Part shown: in pieces, positions 56,177-64,000 of the stretch
Numbering within the stretch: the first letter of the stretch is position 1
Layout of the letters: the number at the start of each line of letters is the position of its first letter
Assembly: GCA_965240325.2 (NCBI GenBank)
Contig: OZ251225.1
Coordinates: forward strand, 3,596,001 to 3,660,000
DNA length: 64,000 nucleotides
Reading direction: 5' to 3'
Source: Rebecca billardiae RCC1528
Taxonomy: Eukaryota; Haptophyta
Made by a program: the position numbers and the translations under genes
The notes under the pieces: model-generated
The model's input: the letters and a program-made list of their open reading frames with translations, nothing else
Database searches by the model: none
Told to the model about the DNA's origin: nothing

Positions 56177-58205
56177 GCTCGGCACGCCCCCCGCGCGTGT
56201 ACCGCATGCCCGAGCCCGCCCTTCAGATGCGCACGGCGCGCGCGCCGACTCGGCGCTTCTCGCTGGCTCTAGCCGCAGCCGCACCTCTCCGTAGCCGTTG
56301 GTCGTGACACACCCAGCTCAGCTTGGTCAGATTCGAGCTCGAGCTCTCGCGCGCGCGACAGTAGAGGCGGGCCGCCGGTGCCATGTGTACGCTCATCGGG
56401 GCCGTACCTGGCGCTGCGCGCCGCGCCGGCGCGCGCGCGTGTGCGCACGCGCCGCAGCAGCCGTGTCGTTGCTTGAGCCGTGAGGCGCCGGCTGATCGGC
56501 AGGTCGGGAGGTCGTGAGATCTGAGCTGAGCCGAAACTCCGGCCGTGGCGGCGGCGCAGGATGAGCGCCGAGCGCGCGCGCGCGCCCTCGCGCTCGGCAC
56601 GCCCCCCGCGCGTGTACCGCGTGCCCGAGCCCGCCCTTCAGATGCGCATGGCGCGCGCGCCGACTCGGCGCTTCTCGCTGGCTCTACCCGCAGCTCTCCG
56701 TAGCCGTTGGCCGTGACACACCCAGCTCAGCTTGGTCAGATTCGAGCTCGAGCTCTCGCGCGCACGACGGTAGAGGCGGGCCGCCGGTGCCATGTGTACG
56801 CTCACCGGGGCCGTACCTGGCGCTGCGCGCCGCGCCGGCGCGCGCGCGTGTGCGCACGCGCCGCAGCAGCCGTGTCGTTGCTTGAGCCGTGAGGCGCCGG
56901 CTGATCGGCAGGTCGGGAGGTCGTGAGATCTGAGCTGAGCCGAAACTCCGGCCGTGGCGGCGGCGCAGGATGAGCGCCGAGCGCGCGCGCGCGCCCTCGC
57001 GCTCGGCACGCCCCCCGCGCGTGTACCGCGTGCCCGAGCCCGCCCTTCAGATGCGCATGGCGCGCGCGCCGACTCGGCGCTTCTCGCTGGCTCTACCCGC
57101 AGCTCTCCGTAGCCGTTGGCCGTGACACACCCAGCCCAGCTTGGTCAGATTCGAGCTCGAGCTCTCGCGCGCACGACGGTAGAGGCGGGCCGCCGGTGCC
57201 ATGTGTACGCTCACCGGGGCCGTACCTGGCGCTGCGCGCCGCGCCGGCGCGCCAGCTTGCGCGCACGCGCCGCAGCAGCCGTGTTGTTGCCTGAGCCGTG
57301 AGGTGCCGGCTGATCGGCAGGTCGGGAGGTCGTGAGATCTGAGCTGAGCCGAAACTCCGGCCGTGGCGGCGGCGCAGGAGGAGCGCCGAGCGCGCGCGCG
57401 CGCCCTCGCGCTCGGCACGCCCCCCGCGCGTGTACCGCGTGCCCGAGCCCGCCCTTCAGATGCGCACGGCGCGCGCGCCGACTCGGCGCTTCTCGCTGGC
57501 TCTAGCCGCAGCCGCAGCTCTCCGTAGCCGTTGGCCGTGACACACCCAGCTCAGCTTGGTCAGATTCGAGCTCGAGCTCTCGCGCGCGCGACAGTAGAGG
57601 CGGGCCGCCGGTGCCATGTATACGCTCACTGGGGCCGTACCTGGCACTGCGCGCCGCGCCGGCGCGCCAGCTTGCGCGCACGCGCCGCAGCAGCCGTGTT
57701 GTTGCCTGAGCCGTGAGGCGCCGGCTGATCGGCAGGTCGGGAGGTCGTGAGATCTGAGCTGAGCCGAAACTCCGGCCGTGGCGGCGGCGCAGGAGGAGCG
57801 CCGAGCGCGCGCGCGCGCCCTCGCGCTCGGCACGCCCCCCGCGCGTGTACCGCGTGCCCGAGCCCGCCCTTCAGATGCGCACGGCGCGCGCGCCGACTCG
57901 GCGCTTCTCGCTGGCTCTAGCCGCAGCCGCAGCTCTCCGTAGCCGTTGGCCGTGACACACCCAGCTCAGCTTGGTCAGATTCGAGCTCGAGCTCTCGCGC
58001 GCGCGACAGTAGAGGCGGGCCGCCGGTGCCATGTATACGCTCACTGGGGCCGTACCTGGCACTGCGCGCCGCGCCGGCGCGCCAGCTTGCGCGCACGCGC
58101 CGCAGCAGCCGTGTTGTTGCCTGAGCCGTGAGGCGCCGGCTGATCGGCAGGTCGTGAGGTCGTGTGAGCTGAGCTGAGCCAAACCTCTGGCCATGGTGGT
58201 GGCGC
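56177..58205. repeat. Nested 409/415-bp tandem array, unit 6
   Basis: Five subrepeats as in unit 1; the third carries a private T-to-C change at 57136 (CAGCCCAGC instead of CAGCTCAGC). Confidence 0.9.
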
Positions 58206-58967
58206 GCGGGCAGCTGTGACCTCAAGTGCGGGCGTGCACGCGCGTCGCACAGCCCTGCATCGACGTTACCGGCATCTGGCTCGGTGAAGTCCGGCCCAAA
58301 CATATGAGCCCCAGCACCATCTCAATGGCTTGGCCGAGCCCGTCGTTCACGGAGAGGTCGTGGCGATCATAGGTCGCTGCCATCGCAGTCTTCGATACGC
58401 GCTGACCCTTCCTGTATGCCACGGCTAAGCTCAAGTTGGCCATGATCGTCGGCGCCGCTGCTCGCTGTGCGCATGGTCGCACCGTGGGGCTCTCGGCCGC
58501 CGGCGGCGGTCGCCCTGCAGCCATGCACAAGCTGCTTGCCGATTGGTCGGTTACAAGAATCTACTTTTGAATCGCAGCCATCATCCGTCCAAGAGCTCCG
58601 GCGACGGCCGCGTGCGGCGCGGTGGCGGCCGCCTGGGCGACACAGCGCGCGCAGCACCCGGCGTTAGAGCGCAATCGACGCATACAACCTCGAAGAGACA
58701 GCGCTAGTGGGTCGTACTATCGTGGTTTGCAGCCCTTCTCTCCATGCTCTGCGCATTGCCACCGCCGCGCGCCGCAACGCTTAAGCATCAGCGAGCTCTC
58801 GCAAATCACTACGCGCATGGTCTCCTCCTCGCCCACCAGGGCCGAATGATCGGAGGTCGCGCTGTGGTGGAATACCAACCTAAATATTGTCGTGCGCGTG
58901 GTGCAGCCCGGGCGCCTCAGCGCACCCCTGGCACCAGCGCACTATTTACCTCTCTTTTATTACCACT

Positions 58968-59779
58968 TAGTACCCCTCAGGTTTAAGCGTTCGCTTCGCT
59001 GGCTACGTGATTGCACGCCCGCTCACGCCGTGACGAGCGCACCATGGCGGCTCTCTCGCTTGTGGCGCACGGTCGGGGAGCACCCGCGTCTGCGCAGACA
59101 CACGGCTCGCCCGCAAGTGTGCTGTGTCGCGCACGCGCGCGCTCGCGCGGCCGGCCATCGCGCACAGACCTGACTGGTCTCACATGCACCAGCATGGTCG
59201 TGCACGCACAGCGCCGCTCCGCGCACGCAATAAATTCGAGCGTGGTGCGCATGCACGTACACTCTGTGTCCCTGGTCCACACACAGCGTGTGAGCTCGTG
59301 CTTTGACCACGTGCAGGCGCACCACAGACTTTCGCGCAGCTGCCGCGCCGGGCCGTGCCAGCGGCTCGACAGGCTCAGCTCGTGGGCAGCGCTCGCTCGA
59401 TTGCATGCTCCTGCCGCGCAGGGTGCCCAGCTTGCTGCGCTCGGTGTGTACTGGCGCGCTCGGACGGCACCCCGCGTACGCCTCGGGCCACGCGTGGGAG
59501 CCTAGCTCCACGCACGGAGGACTCGCAGGCGCAGGCCGGCGGCTGCCTCACACGGCTTGGTCGGGAGGCCGCCGCGCGGCTACCGTCGAGCTCGCCGATC
59601 GGCTGCACCTACTTTCAGCGCACGCTACCGCCGCCTCGCGCACGACACGGCAAGGTTGAACACGTGACTGTGGGCGGGCATCAGCCCCAAGTACGCAGCC
59701 ATCAGCACCACGGCCTTCACCTTCAGCGCCGACGATAGAGCCGCCGCTTGATTTTATCGCTTAAACTTGAGGGCCACTA
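58968..59779 (+). mobile_element. 812-bp TIR element, copy 7 (right edge of the array)
   Basis: Ends GGGCCACTA, followed directly by TACGACC of the 5' LTR remainder. With copy 1 it bounds the whole array. Confidence 0.82.
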
Positions 59780-59781
59780 TA

Positions 59782-60143
59782 CGACCAGATTTTCTATTTC
59801 TCGACTTTCTTCACTCGGTCCTGATTCAGACCGGACTGACGTGATCAGACCGGACCGCTGTGCAGTCCAGACGCGCGGAACCGATATCGCTCTAGACATG
59901 ACACGCTAAACTAGCTCACGCCCTCGTGCGCTCGCACGTGCTACGCCCGTCGCCGCTGCGGCCGCTGCCGGTACTGCATCGACCGTGCTGTCGTTGAGTG
60001 CTCGTGTATACGCCTACGTCTCTCGCCTCTCACCCTCGACCGTGCCGATCGCCCGTCACCAGTCCGCTCCCACAGGCGCGGGACCGGACGAGCCCGTGCG
60101 AAACGCCCGCGTCACCAACAACCATCACAACCTCTTCACAATA
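59782..60143 (+). repeat. 5' LTR, right fragment (362 bp)
   Basis: Matches 62401-62762 of the 3' LTR with no difference seen. The two bases before it (TA, 59780-59781) repeat the TA that ends the left fragment. Confidence 0.92.
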
Positions 60144-62372
60144 CAAACAACTACTCGTGGCAGGCTATACGCGACGCTGAAGGACATCCTGGTGATGCTG
60201 AAGATCCTCCTCTACGACGTCATCGAGCACGCCTCCTACATCTCGCACACGGACATCTGCATCTCGCCCGTCCATCTACATTGTGCACGCTCACATCATG
60301 ATGATGACGTACACGGTCTTCCAGCAGCTGGAGGTGGGACCTGTCGATATCGAGGTGACCGATCTCTTCCTAAACGGCATCCTCAACCTCTACGGCATGG
60401 CCGACTCGCTCGACTACTACCTACTCACTACGAAGTCGGACGGACGACCAGCCGTACTACACGCACGACCCCATCAAGCAGCGACGACAACCTGAGAGAG
60501 CACAACTACAAGGGCAACCCGCTCTATTTCTTCTCGTCGACTACTATACTGCCTCTACTTCCGAACGGCATCTAACCGCTCACGCCGCCTAACATCATCT
60601 GCGGCAACTATTCTCCGCGACGGGACTTCTCTCGTGTCATCTACTATCTGCTACTACCAAGGCCCTCTAATCCCACGGCCACATCTACGACGACTTGCTG
60701 TCCGGCCTCTACTTTCTCTACTACCTCCCCGCCCGGCCGACACGTACTAGCACATGCGACCTATCTCCATCCGCATCTATCATCGGCGACTACGAGCAGA
60801 CCGCTCTCTTACGCCGACAACCTGACCGGCCCGACGATCCAGCGTCGACTCTCGAGTCCTTCTCGACTACGGTCTCCTATACGACTACCTATTCTCGGAC
60901 ATTCGTGTTCATTGATGCATTCGACCACGAGGCGTACGGCACCGAGTTGCCGATTCCTTTGCCTCACGCTGCCGAACCATCGCTGTCGGCGACCGATCCA
61001 GCGGACGCATCCAACGACGACGATGACGACGACGACAATTGCAACGACAATTGACCCACTACTACACGCAGCGGTGCTAACGGCGAAGCCGCTCGTTCTG
61101 TACACGTTCTCTACACGCTCGTGTTCTACCCGCTCTATCTACCCTCGACGCTATCCCCGAGCACGATGAGCCTCCTACCGCGCTGACCGCCGATCCGCCG
61201 GCGATGCGCCAACTGCTCAACTAATCGTCCCAGCTCAGCCGGTGACCGACTGCAGGGCCTCTACCAGAACTTGCTCTGCCCGCCGCCGCGCTGCCAACCT
61301 GGACGAGTTCTTATCGTGCACCTCTATCGCTGCTGCTGCTTCCGCTGCCGATGCTACCGCTGCCGCCTCTACTCCGACGTGCCTGATCACCGCTGAGGAC
61401 CACTACGGCATCACTGCGGCTACCGCAACGGACGACGCACCAGCAACTACTTCTCATCGGATCTAGCTACACCCACTCGAACTACATCCACTCTAACTAC
61501 ATCCGCACGAATTACATCTGATCTGCTGCCCTAAGTACGGTCTCTACTGTCTCTATCGGCGTCGCAGCTCCCGGCGCCAACTACCTCTACCTGGTCACTC
61601 ATCTTCACTCGGCCCCGGACACGATCTCATTCGATGCTCCACTCTATTTGCCGATTCTACCACACGCCTGACGACCGCATCTACTTCGACCACGCGATCA
61701 TCCTGGCGGCGACGATATCATGGCGCTCATGCTGCCATCGCGTACTCGTACCAGGCGTCTATTCGTCCGTGTACGTGCTGCAGACGGCAACGATGAGAGT
61801 CAATCTCATCGGCACGAAGGCGATCATGGACAACCATCTCAAGGCGCCGCTGTGTGATCTCTAATCGTGATCTGTGCTCATCTTCTCGCTCGAACCTCAC
61901 CTACTAGCTCCACTTACGGCGAACACTTGATCCACGACTACATCACGCACTACTGCTGCCTCTATGCACCGCACTAATGGGGGCGAGAACTGCTGCCTAT
62001 TGGAACGGTGGATGCACTCGTTTTGGAACGGGCAAGGCCTGGCTGATCGAGGAGCCTCAAGGCACCATGAGCAAGCTCTTTGTCGAGAGGCGTTCACAAG
62101 AGTTGTTTGTCGTTCCGTATACTCGATCATGCTCACGAGCTTTGACGTCAACCAGAAGTTTCAGCATTCTACGTGCTGATCTCCCTCGCGGTGAACACTA
62201 CACCTCTGCCTCACCCGCTCTATTCTCTAGTTCCTCTCTATCCTCTAATTCCTCAACCACATTATCTATGGGACATGTGAACCCGCATCTATTGGGTACC
62301 CCGCTAATGGCCGTCATCATCTGACTGCGAGCTCTATCTACTATCTCATACCCGGCTTCACATGGGGGGGAG
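60144..62372 (+). mobile_element. Internal region of the LTR element, probably non-autonomous
   Basis: 2229 bp, rich in CTA/CTC/ACG words and notably less GC-rich than host genes. No zinc knuckle, DSG protease, integrase or YxDD RT motif was found in any frame. Frames at 60146-60530 (LKDILVMLKILLYDVIEHAS) and 61977-62324 have some coding character. The latter contains GCTRFGTGKAWLIEE...LFVVP, which loosely resembles the segment between copia protease and integrase, so this may be a deletion derivative of a copia element. No clear primer-binding site follows the 5' LTR. Confidence 0.55.
62364..62372 (+). promoter_or_regulatory. Polypurine tract
   Basis: GGGGGGGAG directly before the TGTTGTGG start of the 3' LTR, the expected plus-strand priming site of an LTR retroelement. 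It gives the element's orientation. Confidence 0.8.
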
Positions 62373-62762
62373 TGTTGTGGTTTATTCATTTCTTCCTCTA
62401 CGACCAGATTTTCTATTTCTCGACTTTCTTCACTCGGTCCTGATTCAGACCGGACTGACGTGATCAGACCGGACCGCTGTGCAGTCCAGACGCGCGGAAC
62501 CGATATCGCTCTAGACATGACACGCTAAACTAGCTCACGCCCTCGTGCGCTCGCACGTGCTACGCCCGTCGCCGCTGCGGCCGCTGCCGGTACTGCATCG
62601 ACCGTGCTGTCGTTGAGTGCTCGTGTATACGCCTACGTCTCTCGCCTCTCACCCTCGACCGTGCCGATCGCCCGTCACCAGTCCGCTCCCACAGGCGCGG
62701 GACCGGACGAGCCCGTGCGAAACGCCCGCGTCACCAACAACCATCACAACCTCTTCACAATA
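62373..62762 (+). repeat. 3' LTR (390 bp, intact)
   Basis: Uninterrupted reference copy. It contains TTCCTCTACGACC where the 5' LTR is split. No TATA box is obvious; ends CTCTTCACAATA. Confidence 0.92.
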
Positions 62763-62767
62763 CTACT
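62763..62767. repeat. Right target-site duplication CTACT
   Basis: Matches 35397-35401. Some 290 bp without a gene follow before the Fes1-type gene. Confidence 0.85.
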
Positions 62768-63055
62768 CACTTCTCAGACGCTCATCAGGAGAATGCCGAT
62801 TGCCGATGTATCATCGACTACTCCGGTATTGAATGAAGACGCGAACTTTACGTACTCACTTTATAATTAGGGCCGAGCGCATCCGCGAGTTCTGGCATCG
62901 CGAATCAGCATCAGTCCTCGGATTATTATTGCATGACACTCGACATGTTCATGACCGTTCGGCGCCGCGCCCCGGCGCCCGTTGCATCGTCAGTCTCAGA
63001 CTTGCGCCACGTACAATTTGCGGCCTGAAACGCACATAGCGACTGTCAAGGCGCT

Positions 63056-64000
63056 TTAAGCCAGCGCAAGCATCTGTGGCGCCGGTGCGGGTGCGGCTGG
63101 TGGAGCAGCGGCTGACGGCGCCCCAGGCGCGGCGGCAGCAGTGGCGACGGGGGGCTCGCGCCCACCGAGTGGCTCGCTGCCTTGCAGGAGCGTGAGGATC
63201 TTGGTGATCTGCAGCGGCACAGTCGGGTCTTCGCCCTCCGGCACGTCGCCCGCCGCAAGGCGAGCGGCCAGCCGTGCTGCGAGTGCAGTGAGCTCATCGA
63301 CCGCACCGGCAGCGAGCCACCATTCACGGCATGCCTCGCGCTCGGCGGCGTCCACCGCTTCGCCCTGCATCGTCGCCAGGACGCACGCAAGCGCGTGGTT
63401 TTGCACCTCCGCGTCGTCCATGCGCGAGCTTTCGAGGAGCGTGCGGGCGCCGTCTGGCACCGCGCGCAGAGCGCCCGCCACACCGGCCGCCTCGTGCATG
63501 AGTGCCGACAGGAGGAAGAGGGTGCGCCTGCGCGTGCGCGCGTCCTCCGCGCTGGCGAGGCCGACGAGCTGCGCGATACCGCCCGCGTCGAGCAGCACGC
63601 GTGCGGACGCCTCGTGGCCGCGCACGCACGCCGAGAGAACGTACAGCAGGCGCGGGATGAGAGCGCGCGCCTGCGGGCGCGTGTGGGCGCGGCAGTGGTG
63701 GCGGTGAGCATGGGGCGCGCGCGCCGGCAGGGTGCGCGCTCGCGCGCGGCATCGGGGGCTGGCGTGGCGGCACACCTGCGACGCGCCATCGACACACCCG
63801 CGCACGAGCTCAAGCAGCGTCGTCACCAGGCCGACCGCGAGCGCCGCGTCCTGCGCCTTGGGGTTGTTCTGCACGCACGTCGCGAGCACGCCCGCTGCCG
63901 CGCCCGCCACGCCGTCAGCCGTCGAGCGGAGGCACGCGATGACGGGGCGCAGCCCGCCGATCTGCAGCAAGTCATTTGCGTTGTCGATCGACTCGACGAG
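63056..64000 (-). CDS. HSPBP1: HSPBP1/Fes1-type Hsp70 nucleotide-exchange factor, N-terminus beyond the right edge
   Basis: CDS is complement of 63056-63670 and 63776 to beyond 64000. The 105-bp phase-0 intron (63671-63775) runs GTGTGC to CCGCAG. The visible part is an armadillo repeat protein. Its first repeats read ESIDNANDLLQIGGLRPVIACL then AAAGVLATCVQNNPKAQDAAL, the DNA-D...GG and QNNP.xQ signature of HSPBP1 and yeast Fes1. Exon 2 continues with ARALIPRLLYVLSACVRGHEAS and FLLSALMHEAAGVAGAL repeats and ends in a Pro/Ala tail. These factors release ADP from cytosolic Hsp70. The intron is a multiple of three with no stop, so retention would keep the frame. Start and N-terminal region are not in the window. 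Confidence 0.88.
   Translation of the reverse strand, partial: LVESIDNANDLLQIGGLRPVIACLRSTADGVAGAAAGVLATCVQNNPKAQDAALAVGLVTTLLELVRGCVDGASQVCRHASPRCRARARTLPARAPHAHRHHCRAHTRPQARALIPRLLYVLSACVRGHEASARVLLDAGGIAQLVGLASAEDARTRRRTLFLLSALMHEAAGVAGALRAVPDGARTLLESSRMDDAEVQNHALACVLATMQGEAVDAAEREACREWWLAAGAVDELTALAARLAARLAAGDVPEGEDPTVPLQITKILTLLQGSEPLGGREPPVATAAAAPGAPSAAAPPAAPAPAPQMLALA

Larger units (their letters stand above)
35430..59779. repeat. 24,350-bp satellite: six 3923-bp units plus one terminal 812-bp element
   Basis: Period 3923 holds exactly from 35430 to 59779 (6 x 3923 + 812). Each unit is an 812-bp element plus a 3111-bp spacer, and the array begins and ends with the 812-bp element. Outer ends are TAGTACCCCTCAGG on the left and the reverse complement of TAGTGGCCCTCAAG on the right, each continuing into TTTAAGCG: imperfect inverted repeats of about 22 bp. 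Relative to the intact 3' LTR, a single TA at the insertion point is present on both sides (35428-35429 and 59780-59781). Units are almost identical: I saw one shared variant (C at 36319 and 55934, T in units 2-5) and one private change (C at 57136). No long open frame or transposase is seen. Confidence 0.93.
35402..62762 (+). mobile_element. LTR retroelement, 5' LTR interrupted by a satellite array
   Basis: Outer boundaries: LTRs starting TGTTGTGG, ending TCACAATA (an imperfect inverted pair TxTTGTGx), flanked by CTACT on both sides. The 3' LTR is 62373-62762 (390 bp). The 5' LTR is 35402-35429 plus 59782-60143 (28 + 362 = 390 bp), split by the 24,350-bp array. I found no difference between the two LTRs, so insertion is recent or the LTRs have been homogenised. 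The internal region (60144-62372, 2229 bp) is too short for a full gag-pol, so the element is probably non-autonomous. A G-rich polypurine tract precedes the 3' LTR, giving the plus orientation. Confidence 0.9.

Noticed and set aside
36608-58194. Recurrent 107-125-codon minus-strand frames in the 409/415-bp subrepeats as a protein family
   Set aside because: Composition is Arg/Ala/Ser driven by GC content, both strands carry equally good frames, and no motif or splice context supports translation.
35430-59779. CRISPR array or rDNA tandem array
   Set aside because: Repeat units are kilobases long with no unique spacers, and no rRNA sequence is present.
35430-59779. The array as a pure assembly artefact
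   Set aside because: Breakpoints coincide exactly with TIR ends and a TA duplication, and units differ at a few sites, which simple misassembly would not produce. The copy number could still be wrong.

Overview
This is nuclear DNA of a GC-rich eukaryotic microbe. The evidence is spliced genes with short GT-AG introns (100-228 bp, usually opening GTGCGC or GTGAGC and closing GCAG), eukaryote-only proteins (PWP2, SET/NAP, kinesin-13, HSPBP1/Fes1, B9D1) and Ty1/copia-type retroelements. B9D1 and kinesin-13 imply a ciliated or flagellated cell. One secretory or plastid-type leader and the base composition would fit a haptophyte or another GC-rich alga, but nothing here fixes the lineage.

Layout. 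1-3636: a minus-strand copia-like Gag-Pol reading frame, open for 1212 codons and cut by the left edge. 4.2-7.8 kb: very GC-rich, with two poorly resolved minus-strand gene models. 9-17.7 kb: a compact cluster of an F-box/ankyrin protein, an Mpv17/PMP22-family protein, a SET/NAP histone chaperone, a three-exon CHAT protease-STAND NTPase-protein kinase fusion, and a multi-pass membrane protein. 20.2-23.4 kb: a four-exon kinesin-13 with two Tudor-like segments before the motor. 23.4-27.9 kb: no convincing gene. 27.9-34.6 kb: a membrane protein with an N-terminal leader, a KDEL-tailed glutathione peroxidase, PWP2/UTP1 and B9D1. 63-64 kb: the 3' part of an HSPBP1/Fes1-type Hsp70 exchange factor.

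35.4-62.8 kb is one nested mobile structure. An LTR retroelement (390-bp LTRs, 5-bp target duplication CTACT, polypurine tract) has its 5' LTR split at a TA by a 24,350-bp satellite. The satellite is exactly six 3923-bp units plus one extra 812-bp element. It begins and ends with the 812-bp element, whose ends are inverted repeats. The TA at the insertion point is duplicated relative to the intact 3' LTR. Each unit also contains its own five-copy 409/415-bp tandem array.

Three gene pairs diverge across only 147-172 bp and probably share promoters. TA-dinucleotide tracts sit in the gaps between genes. The strongest candidates for something new are the CHAT-STAND-kinase fusion and the TIR-bounded satellite inside a young LTR.
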